Origin: Treponema sp. | GTDB taxonomy: Bacteria > Spirochaetota > Spirochaetia > Treponematales > Breznakiellaceae | DNA: 7,505 nt | Direction of reading: 5' to 3' | Assembly: GCA_031254175.1 (NCBI GenBank) | Contig: JAIRUY010000226.1 | Coordinates: 1 to 7,505, forward strand | Shown here: positions 1 to 5,311 of the stretch, in pieces | Layout of the letters: each line of letters begins with the position of its first letter | How positions within the stretch are numbered: the first letter of the stretch is position 1 | Program-made: the position numbers and the translations under genes | The notes under the pieces: model-generated | What the model was told of the DNA's origin: nothing | Database searches by the model: none | What the model saw: only the letters and a program-made list of their open reading frames with translations

Positions 1-482
1 AAATGATCATCAAGTTTTTTCAGCGTTTCCGCTGCTTTATAAAAACTTTCGATACCCCGCTGTTTGTCGTGAGTAACGCCGAACCCGTCAAAAGAAACAC
101 TAACGGTTATATTAAGGTCTGGGCAGCTTTTACGCCACCGGCTTATCCATTCAATGATCCTTTCCGTTTTCATTCCGTTGGTCGGTAAATTAAGATCCGT
201 TATATGGTTGTTATTATAGAACATTTCTATTATCTCGGGCAGTTCTTCACGCATGGTGGGCTCACCGCCGGAAAGCAATAAACGTTTGACTTCTCCCGCG
301 GTTTCGGATATTTTTCTTATTTCATCCAGTGAAAGATCCTCAGCTTTCTTTTCCATTTCGTTGGCATAAAAACACATGGCGCATTTGGCGTTGCACTTCC
401 CCGTGGTAAAAAGAATTATGGTTTCCAATTCTCGTTTCGCGCGTATTGAGTTAAATGAACTGCCCTTTCGTTTTTTTTGCAT
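1..482 (-). CDS. Radical SAM domain protein, N-terminal part (gene runs off the left edge)
   Basis: About 160 N-terminal residues are visible; the rest lies beyond the left edge. The reading begins MQKKRKGSSFNS. It carries the radical SAM cluster motif CNAKCAMC (Cys30, Cys34, Cys37), where three cysteines bind a [4Fe-4S] cluster that cleaves S-adenosylmethionine. The SAM-binding GGEP motif follows at 72-75, then LPTNG near 99-103 and SFDG at 130-133 with a downstream HDKQRG. This order is typical of the MoaA/SPASM-like branch. The start is supported by AGGAG (plus positions 492-496) nine bases upstream of ATG. The gene diverges from luxS. The substrate cannot be told because the C-terminal half, where SPASM or other auxiliary-cluster cysteines would lie, is missing. 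Membership of the radical SAM superfamily is near certain; the specific function is unknown. Confidence 0.93.
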   Translation of the reverse strand, partial: MQKKRKGSSFNSIRAKRELETIILFTTGKCNAKCAMCFYANEMEKKAEDLSLDEIRKISETAGEVKRLLLSGGEPTMREELPEIIEMFYNNNHITDLNLPTNGMKTERIIEWISRWRKSCPDLNITVSVSFDGFGVTHDKQRGIESFYKAAETLKKLDDH

Positions 483-514
483 CTTTATGCTCTCCTCTGC
501 ATACTTATTTTTTT

Positions 515-544
515 ATTCTAGATAGAGAAAATTAAGAATATCAC
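515..544 (-). promoter_or_regulatory. Candidate sigma70-type promoter for the radical SAM gene
   Basis: On the minus strand, a TAGAAT -10 element (plus 515-520, 5 of 6 consensus) lies 18 bp from GTGATA (plus 539-544, 4 of 6 to TTGACA). Transcription would start about 25 bases before the ATG, just ahead of the AGGAG site. A TATTCT/AGAATA inverted repeat (514-519 and 535-540) covers the same stretch and may be chance in AT-rich DNA. Confidence 0.35.
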
Positions 545-656
545 CTTGCATTGGTATGTGCGGTTTACTGCCCAAGCCAAATCTTTACCGCAAGTGAAGT
601 TTAGAGTCTTTACGGAGTTTTGTCCATAGATTGGACTTCTATTCTTTCTCCAATAA

Positions 657-662
657 TATAAT
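657..662 (+). promoter_or_regulatory. Candidate -10 element upstream of luxS
   Basis: A perfect TATAAT hexamer lies 85 bp before the luxS start codon. No good -35 element sits at 16-18 bp; the nearest candidate, TTGGAC at 631-636, is 20 bp away, which is poor spacing. TTGGAC also forms one arm of a small dyad, GTCCA-TAGAT-TGGAC (622-636). The promoter could therefore be weak or activator-dependent, or the match could be chance in AT-rich sequence. Confidence 0.3.
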
Positions 663-710
663 AGGATTTATTCGTTAATCATGATATATTGAACTTGTTC
701 GATTTTACTG

Positions 711-728
711 TGCGGCTATACAGCCGCA
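711..728 (+). promoter_or_regulatory. GC-rich hairpin in the luxS leader
   Basis: TGCGGCT (711-717) and AGCCGCA (722-728) form a perfect 7-bp stem around the loop ATAC. A G-U pair could extend it by one. It ends 6 bases before the AGGAGG ribosome binding site (735-740). No T-run follows, so it is not a classical terminator. It may act on translation or mRNA stability, or be a DNA-binding site. The structure is plain in the sequence; the role is inferred. Confidence 0.5.
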
Positions 729-747
729 TAAATCAGGAGGTCCGATA

Positions 748-1233
748 ATGGAAAAAATTGCCAGTTTTCAGATTGATCATCTCCGGCTGAAGCCGGGAGT
801 TTATGTTTCACGGATAGATCGTTATAAAGATGTTTTTCTTACCACTTTCGACATTCGTTTTAAGGAGCCCAACAAAGAACCGGTAGTGGATGTGCCGACT
901 CTGCATACAATTGAACACTTGGCAGCAACCTTCCTGCGTTCCCACAAAGAATGGGGTCTTAAAATAGTGTACTTTGGCCCGATGGGATGCCGCACAGGTT
1001 TTTACCTCATTGTGGAAGGTGAACATAAATCCAATGATGTTCTTCCGTTATTGAGGGAAATGTTTGACTGGATTGAGAAGTTTGAAGGTGATATTCCCGG
1101 TGCAACCGCGGCAGAATGCGGAAATTGGCGCGAACAGAATATTGATATGGCAAAATGGGAATGCCGCAGATTTGCCGCTTTGTTAAAAAATCCGTCAAAG
1201 GAAAATCTGGAATACCCCGGTCAGTCAGCGTAG
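748..1233 (+). CDS. luxS: S-ribosylhomocysteine lyase LuxS
   Basis: LuxS cleaves S-ribosylhomocysteine to homocysteine and DPD, the precursor of autoinducer-2. It acts in the cytosol in the activated methyl cycle, downstream of the Pfs nucleosidase, which is not in this window. The 161-residue protein has the usual family length. Metal ligands are visible as His53 and His57 in HTIEH and Cys124 in ECGN. The catalytic pair is Glu56 and Cys81 (PMGCRTGFY), matching Glu57 and Cys84 of the Bacillus subtilis enzyme. The start is well supported by AGGAGG at 735-740, 7 bases from ATG. It appears to be a single-gene unit, preceded by a leader hairpin and followed by a T-rich stretch. Whether it serves signalling or only methyl recycling cannot be decided from sequence. 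Confidence 0.97.
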   Translation: MEKIASFQIDHLRLKPGVYVSRIDRYKDVFLTTFDIRFKEPNKEPVVDVPTLHTIEHLAATFLRSHKEWGLKIVYFGPMGCRTGFYLIVEGEHKSNDVLPLLREMFDWIEKFEGDIPGATAAECGNWREQNIDMAKWECRRFAALLKNPSKENLEYPGQSA

Positions 1234-1251
1234 ATTAGAGAACCACCTTCG

Positions 1252-1298
1252 GGATGACATCCGTCACCGGTATAGTATTCACTATTTTTGTTTTTTTT
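1252..1298 (+). terminator. Candidate weak terminator after luxS
   Basis: A stretch of 14 bases that is all T except one G (1285-1298) follows a short hairpin, ATAGT-ATTC-ACTAT (1272-1285). The stem is only 5 bp and AT-rich. A second small stem, TGAC-ATCC-GTCA (1255-1266), lies just upstream and can be lengthened by two G-C pairs past a bulge. The T-tract is terminator-like but the stems are weak, so read-through into glyS is possible. Confidence 0.35.
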
Positions 1299-1306
1299 AA
1301 TACAAT
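1278..1306 (+). promoter_or_regulatory. Candidate sigma70-type promoter for glyS
   Basis: TTCACT (1278-1283, 4 of 6 to TTGACA) and TACAAT (1301-1306, 5 of 6 to TATAAT) are separated by exactly 17 bp of T-rich DNA. Transcription would begin near 1313. That supports the downstream translation start at 1349 and argues against the ATG at 1313, unless the message is leaderless. The promoter overlaps the candidate luxS terminator. Confidence 0.45.
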
Positions 1307-1334
1307 GCCGTTATGTCAGAACTTAACGAATACC

Positions 1335-1338
1335 AGGG
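1335..1338 (+). promoter_or_regulatory. Ribosome binding site that decides the glyS start
   Basis: AGGG lies 10 bases before the ATG at 1349. No purine-rich site precedes the in-frame ATG at 1313, whose upstream sequence is AATACAATGCCGTT. Confidence 0.5.
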
Positions 1339-1348
1339 TAAAGCAACC

Positions 1349-2683
1349 ATGGAAAAAATCACCTCGCTTGCAAAAAGGAGAGGTTTTGTTTTTCAGTCAT
1401 CTGAAATTTACGGAGGTCAGAGCGGAGCGTGGGATTACGGCCCTCTTGGCATTGAATTAAAAAACCGGATTGCCGGCGCATGGTGGAAAGAAATGACGCA
1501 GCTCCACGATAATATCGCGGGTTTAGACGCTGCGATTCTGATGCACCCCCGCACATGGGAAGCGTCCGGTCATGTGGAAAATTTTACCGATCCGCTGGTC
1601 GATTGCAAAAAGTGCAAGTCCCGTTTTCGGGCGGACATGATTCCGGAAGAAAATCTTGCGGCAAAGAAATGTCCGGATTGTGCCGGAGAACTGACCGACA
1701 CCCGCAAATTCAATCTTATGTTTAAGACACATATCGGCCCTGCGGAAGATACAGCCAGCGTTGTTTACCTGCGTCCCGAAACAGCTCAGGGAATCTATGT
1801 TAATTACAAAAACATTATTCAGTCCAACCGGATGAAGATTCCCTTTGGCATTGCGCAGATTGGCAAGGCTTTCCGTAATGAAATTGTTACCAAGAACTTT
1901 ATTTTCCGCACCTGCGAATTTGAGCAGATGGAAATGCAATACTTTGTAAAACCCGGCACTGACGAAGAGTGGTTCAACGAATGGAGATCCCAACGCTGGG
2001 TATATTATGAAAAGCTCGGCGTTAAGACGGACCATCTGCGCTGGCATCAACACGGTACTGATGAACTTGCGCATTACGCAAAAGACGCCTATGACATTCA
2101 GTATCTTTTCCCGATGGGCTGGCGCGAACTTGAAGGCGTGCATAACCGCACCGACTACGACCTTGGCCGCCATTCCCAATTTTCCGGCAAAGATATGCAG
2201 TATATCGATCAGGATAACAACAACGAAAAATATACTCCCTTCATCATCGAAACTTCCGCAGGGCTTACGCGCAATGTGCTGATGATTCTCTGCGATGCCT
2301 ACGATGAAGAACAGATTGCGGACAAAGGTAATGACGATGATTGGCGTACTGTCCTGCGTTTCCATCCCAAACTTGCTCCGATAACTGTCGCGGTTCTGCC
2401 CTTGATGAAAAAGGACGGTCTTGCGGAACTTGCGCAGGACATTCGCGGGGAACTTAAAGAAGATTACACCACTGACTATGATCAGGCCGGGGCAATAGGA
2501 CGGCGCTACCGCAGGCAGGATGAAGCCGGCACTCCGTTCTGTGTTACAGTGGATTACCAAACAAAGGAAGACGGTACTGTTACCCTGCGTTTCCGCGATT
2601 CAATGGAGCAGATTCGTGTACCGAAAACAGAACTTGCCGCGCGGCTGAAACAGGAAATCAAAACATATAAAAGGATAAAATAG
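1349..2683 (+). CDS. glyS: Glycyl-tRNA synthetase, single-chain homodimeric type
   Basis: This enzyme charges tRNA-Gly with glycine in the cytosol. It is the single-chain class II form (alpha2), not the alpha2-beta2 GlyQ/GlyS form. From the chosen start it has 444 residues. The N-terminus carries the family block KRRGFVFQSSEIYGG (9-23) followed by DYGPLGIELK. Two CxxC pairs, CKKC (86-89) and CPDC (108-111), suggest a zinc ribbon inserted after motif 1. Motif 2 includes FRNE (176-179) with Arg187 and Glu190 downstream. Motif 3 is ETSAGLTR (301-308). The C-terminal part (about 343-440) is the HGTP-type anticodon-binding domain. An in-frame ATG at 1313 would add 12 residues, but it has no ribosome site and lies at the predicted transcription start. 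No T-box leader is present. The gene ends flush against the convergent PrsW gene. Confidence 0.96.
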   Translation: MEKITSLAKRRGFVFQSSEIYGGQSGAWDYGPLGIELKNRIAGAWWKEMTQLHDNIAGLDAAILMHPRTWEASGHVENFTDPLVDCKKCKSRFRADMIPEENLAAKKCPDCAGELTDTRKFNLMFKTHIGPAEDTASVVYLRPETAQGIYVNYKNIIQSNRMKIPFGIAQIGKAFRNEIVTKNFIFRTCEFEQMEMQYFVKPGTDEEWFNEWRSQRWVYYEKLGVKTDHLRWHQHGTDELAHYAKDAYDIQYLFPMGWRELEGVHNRTDYDLGRHSQFSGKDMQYIDQDNNNEKYTPFIIETSAGLTRNVLMILCDAYDEEQIADKGNDDDWRTVLRFHPKLAPITVAVLPLMKKDGLAELAQDIRGELKEDYTTDYDQAGAIGRRYRRQDEAGTPFCVTVDYQTKEDGTVTLRFRDSMEQIRVPKTELAARLKQEIKTYKRIK

Positions 2684-3412
2684 TTAGTGTAATAAATTTT
2701 CTTCCTGTTTGTTCCACATTCTGATTTCCATAATTGTCGAAGCAAAAACAGTGGCGGTGATTAAAACCGCCACCATTGATATAATGCCTTGTCTTACGAT
2801 CATAAAATTATAAGTCCCATGAATTATTGCGGCTGTTATCAGACGCATCAGCGACAGAACGGGATTGGATCGGATCATTGCCGCGGCGGTGCCGACACGG
2901 GAACCGCAGGCGGCATGCAAAGGAGCGGCGGTAACTGTACGCAATAGCAGCACATCTGTATTTGATGCTCCATAAACTGCGTTTTCAATAATGGCAAACC
3001 CAAGACCGGCAACAAGGCCGGTTGCCGCTGCCTTTTTATCTTTTTCAATGCGGCTGCTAATCATGAAAAATGCTATCAATATTAAAAAACGGCTTAACTC
3101 TTCTGTAAACGCGATCCGCACAAAAACATGGTAGAAAAAATACAGCCTTCCTCCGGCTGGGATTGTAAAGTTAAGCAGATTCTGCAAGATCAAGGCCGGG
3201 AAAAATGCGGCGGCGCCTGCGAGAAGGGTCAATAAAAACCGGACAGTTAAAAATTTATATTTTGCAATACGAAACCATGCAAATACTATGATTACAGGAA
3301 TTGAAGAAATCAGCAATAATGATAATAAAACCCACGAACCATACATGGATAGCATTTTATCAGATTTTTCTTTAGGGTAAAACCCATAAGCAAGCTGGTC
3401 GAAGGAAGGCAT
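2684..3412 (-). CDS. PrsW-family intramembrane metalloprotease
   Basis: This is a predicted polytopic membrane protease of the PrsW family, related to CPBP/Rce1-type enzymes. In Bacillus subtilis PrsW starts degradation of an anti-sigma factor; the target here is unknown. From the start used here (242 residues) the family motifs are all present: EELSR (104-108, the EExxK/R motif), FAIIEN (139-144, FxxxEN), His166 in LHAACG, and HGTYN (198-202, the HxxxD/N motif). Hydrophobic segments lie near 25-46, 58-80, 94-119, 131-147, 157-178, 185-205 and 207-228. The start is uncertain. ATGs at 3412, 3418, 3427, 3355 and 3346 are in frame and none has a clear ribosome site. I chose 3412 because it avoids overlap with the divergent kinase gene. 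The stop abuts the glyS stop with no gap. Confidence 0.85.
   Translation of the reverse strand: MPSFDQLAYGFYPKEKSDKMLSMYGSWVLLSLLLISSIPVIIVFAWFRIAKYKFLTVRFLLTLLAGAAAFFPALILQNLLNFTIPAGGRLYFFYHVFVRIAFTEELSRFLILIAFFMISSRIEKDKKAAATGLVAGLGFAIIENAVYGASNTDVLLLRTVTAAPLHAACGSRVGTAAAMIRSNPVLSLMRLITAAIIHGTYNFMIVRQGIISMVAVLITATVFASTIMEIRMWNKQEENLLH
3402..3409 (+). promoter_or_regulatory. Ribosome binding site of the kinase gene
   Basis: AAGGAAGG ends 7 bases before the ATG at 3417 and fixes that start. It lies within the first codons of the divergent PrsW gene if that gene begins at 3412. Confidence 0.6.
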
Positions 3413-3416
3413 ATAC

Positions 3417-3977
3417 ATGAAAGACATAATTCTTTTGGGACCAAAACACTCAGGAAAAACAAGCGCCGGCAAAGCATTGGCATCGTTGTTGTCCGGCAGC
3501 AATCATGGTCTTTGTGAATTTATCGATCTTGATGAAATAATTTTTCAGATCGCCGGAAAAACGCCCCGGCAGCTTTTCGCGGAAAGCCCCAAAAATTTTC
3601 AAAAAGCCGAAGCGCAAGCTTTGAAAGTTCTTGCCGATTCAGAACGGCGTGCAGTAATTCTGCGGCGCATAATTGCCGCAGGCGGCGGCATTGCGGACAA
3701 CACCGAAGCCCTTGCAATGATAAAAACGTTAGACGCAATAATTGTATGCCTTAGTATTTCCGCTGATACCGCTTGGGGCAGAATCTCCGGCTCTCCCGAC
3801 AAGGAACTGCCTCCCTTTCTGAATACTGAAAACCCTCGGGAAGCCCATCGTGCTTTACATGAACGACGAGCCGCAGGCTATATTCAAATTGCGGATGTTG
3901 TTATAGAAGCGGAAGAAAAAACACCTGAAGAAATTGCTTCGGAAATCAACAACTTCGTCCTGAAGGAACAAGGTTGA
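3417..3977 (+). CDS. Shikimate-kinase-like P-loop kinase
   Basis: This 186-residue protein has the fold signature of shikimate kinase, which phosphorylates shikimate with ATP in the chorismate pathway. The Walker A motif GPKHSGKT is at 8-15. The DxD pair is FIDLD (Asp37, Asp39), and the substrate-site glycine triplet AAGGGIA is at 87-93. ERR (149-151) in the lid region is followed by a typical Y...AD..I strand. The length is normal for the family. Two positions look wrong for a standard enzyme. The arginine after the aromatic residue in the FRxxE motif is Gln62 (FQKAE), and the lid RPLL arginine appears as LPPFL (131-135). It may be a lineage-specific AroK or a kinase for another small molecule, so no symbol is given. 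The start has a strong AAGGAAGG site. Any promoter must lie in or next to the divergent PrsW gene. Confidence 0.8.
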   Translation: MKDIILLGPKHSGKTSAGKALASLLSGSNHGLCEFIDLDEIIFQIAGKTPRQLFAESPKNFQKAEAQALKVLADSERRAVILRRIIAAGGGIADNTEALAMIKTLDAIIVCLSISADTAWGRISGSPDKELPPFLNTENPREAHRALHERRAAGYIQIADVVIEAEEKTPEEIASEINNFVLKEQG

Positions 3978-3984
3978 TTGAAAG

Positions 3985-4028
3985 AACCATCCGCCGCCTG
4001 ATTCTTAGATGCCGGACGGTTTATATAT
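3985..4028 (+). terminator. Candidate terminator after the kinase gene
   Basis: AACC (3985-3988) and TCCG (3990-3993) pair with CGGA (4013-4016) and GGTT (4018-4021), with one mismatch between the two blocks. CTGA/TTAG can close a small inner stem. The stem runs into TTTATATAT, a poor T-tract. It lies 8 bases after the kinase stop codon, which is the right place for a terminator, but the tract makes it imperfect. Confidence 0.4.
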
Positions 4029-4069
4029 AGCCATTCCTTTTACTTTTCTATATACTCATTTGATATAAG
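4024..4069 (+). promoter_or_regulatory. Candidate promoter region of the transporter-iorAB operon
   Basis: TAGCCA (4028-4033, 4 of 6 to TTGACA) and TATACT (4051-4056, 5 of 6 to TATAAT) are 17 bp apart. A second possible -10, TATAAG (4064-4069), lies just downstream with only a poorly spaced TTTACT at 4039-4044. The arms TATATAG (4024-4030) and CTATATA (4048-4054) form a 7-bp inverted repeat across the first promoter, overlapping its -35 and -10. Confidence 0.4.
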
Positions 4070-4084
4070 AGAGTTGTTCGGAAA

Positions 4085-4097
4085 CTTCAAGTTGAAG
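4085..4097. promoter_or_regulatory. Candidate operator, 13-bp palindrome
   Basis: CTTCAA-G-TTGAAG is a perfect palindrome with 6-bp arms around one central base. It sits between the candidate -10 elements and the AAGGAG site (4108-4113) of the transporter gene. That is a classic position for a repressor site. The symmetry is seen directly; repressor binding is inferred. Confidence 0.4.
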
Positions 4098-4118
4098 ATA
4101 CATTGTTAAGGAGCAATC

Positions 4119-5309
4119 ATGTCAACAATCACACAAAACAAACAGGGATTAAAGGTTCTCATAACGGGAAGTATTTTACAGCTATTTTTAGGCATCCTTT
4201 ATGTATGGAGTGTTTTCGTAATGCCGGTCAGTGAGGTTTACGAATGGCGTGTTGACAGTGTTAAGCTTACTTCTTCTTTTATGCTTTGTTTCTTTGTGAT
4301 TGGAATATTGTTCGGCGGTAATCTGCTGCCTAAAATTGGCGCGCAGAAAGTTGTGCTTCTTGGCGGAATGATACTCGCGGCGGGCATGCTTGCAACTGCA
4401 TTTTTACCGAACGAAGCGGCATGGCTCATGTATATTACTTACGGCATAACCGGCGGTTTCGGTGTTGGAACAGCGTATAATGCGGCTCTTTCAGCAGCGC
4501 AAAAATGGTTTCCTCAAAACCGCGGCTTTGCAACAGGAGTCAGCGCCTGTGCCTTTGGTTTTTCTACAGTCGTTTTTGCGCCGCTTGTTGAGATGCTTGT
4601 GAGGATGTCCGGATTGCGCAATACCTTTATGATACTGGCGGCGGCTTTTTTTGGAGTAGTTCTTCTGCTTTTTAAATTTATCCGTCTGCCTGATGAAAGC
4701 GGCGCGGCCGCAGCGTCTTCAGCGGCGCTGCTTGCAAAAAAACAATATACAACAAAAGAAACGCTTAAAACAAAAGAATTTTATATCATTGCCTTTTCAT
4801 TGATGTTCGCAACTGCAACATATTTTGTACTCAATCCGTCTTTTAAAACTTTTGCCGCAGAACGTGGACTCAGCGCATCAATAGGAACAGTCGTAGTTAT
4901 GATTACAGGTGTTGCCAATGCGTTGGGGCGTTTGGGCGCGCCGCTTTTGTCCGACAAGATTGGACGTGAAAAGGCAACGCTTACTATCATCTCTGTTACT
5001 GTGATCGGCGCGTTAATGATGTGCTTTGTTCAGGGTTATTTATTTATGGCGACAATAGCGGTTATTGCTTTTTGTTTCGGCGGTTTTCCCGGCCTTTATC
5101 CTGTTCTTACTGCCGATTATTTCGGCATCAAGAATGTCGGTTCAAATTACGGCGCAGTAATGATGGGTTTTGCCTTGTCAGCATTATTCTTCCCTATGCT
5201 TATCGGATTGATAGGCAATGTAATGATTAAGTTCGCTCTTCTTGCATCCGTTGCGGCGCTCGGCGTAATTATGATTCTTGTTTTAATAAAATTCGGAAAG
5301 AAAGAATAA
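4119..5309 (+). CDS. OFA-family (oxalate/formate antiporter type) MFS transporter
   Basis: This is a 396-residue major facilitator with about 12 membrane segments and a hydrophilic central loop near 190-220. Family marks are FLGILYVWSVF in helix 1 (23-33), the G-rich helix 4 with GVGTAYNAALSAAQKWFP (115-132) and RGFATG (135-140), and NALGRLGAPLLSDKIGR (267-283) at helix 8. FGGFPGLYPVLTADYFG (320-336) precedes helix 11. Arg271 appears to match the substrate-binding arginine of the oxalate transporter OxlT, but I see no lysine in helix 11 (about 341-365), where OxlT has its second basic residue. The substrate is therefore probably a carboxylate other than oxalate. AAGGAG at 4108-4113 is 5 bases from ATG. 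The gene lies only 2 bases ahead of iorA, so an aryl acid or 2-oxo acid is the best guess. Confidence 0.9.
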   Translation: MSTITQNKQGLKVLITGSILQLFLGILYVWSVFVMPVSEVYEWRVDSVKLTSSFMLCFFVIGILFGGNLLPKIGAQKVVLLGGMILAAGMLATAFLPNEAAWLMYITYGITGGFGVGTAYNAALSAAQKWFPQNRGFATGVSACAFGFSTVVFAPLVEMLVRMSGLRNTFMILAAAFFGVVLLLFKFIRLPDESGAAAASSAALLAKKQYTTKETLKTKEFYIIAFSLMFATATYFVLNPSFKTFAAERGLSASIGTVVVMITGVANALGRLGAPLLSDKIGREKATLTIISVTVIGALMMCFVQGYLFMATIAVIAFCFGGFPGLYPVLTADYFGIKNVGSNYGAVMMGFALSALFFPMLIGLIGNVMIKFALLASVAALGVIMILVLIKFGKKE

Positions 5310-5311
5310 AT

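Noticed and set aside
3..188. Small plus-strand open frame at the left edge.
   Set aside because: The opposite strand encodes the radical SAM protein continuously through this stretch.
483..747. SAH or SAM riboswitch before luxS.
   Set aside because: Only short stems are found and no conserved core I can recognise; the 6-bp TGCGGT/ACCGCA repeat (559-564, 587-592) is too weak to support one.
1313..1348. Upstream ATG that would extend GlyRS by 12 residues.
   Set aside because: No ribosome site, position coincides with the predicted transcription start, and the added residues do not resemble the family N-terminus.
1234..1348. A T-box leader for glyS.
   Set aside because: The gap is only 115 bases and shows no T-box consensus; only a simple promoter and T-tract are seen.
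1523..2560. Long antisense open frame (345 codons) opposite glyS.
   Set aside because: It lies wholly inside a clearly conserved gene, has no recognisable motifs, and arises from the codon pattern of glyS.
3374..3386. GGGT-AAA-ACCC dyad between the PrsW and kinase starts.
   Set aside because: Arms of 4 bp are expected by chance and it lies within a possible coding region.
3413..3502. N-terminal extension of the PrsW protein to a TTG at 3502.
   Set aside because: It would overlap the well-supported kinase start by about 86 bases and adds non-hydrophobic sequence unlike the family.
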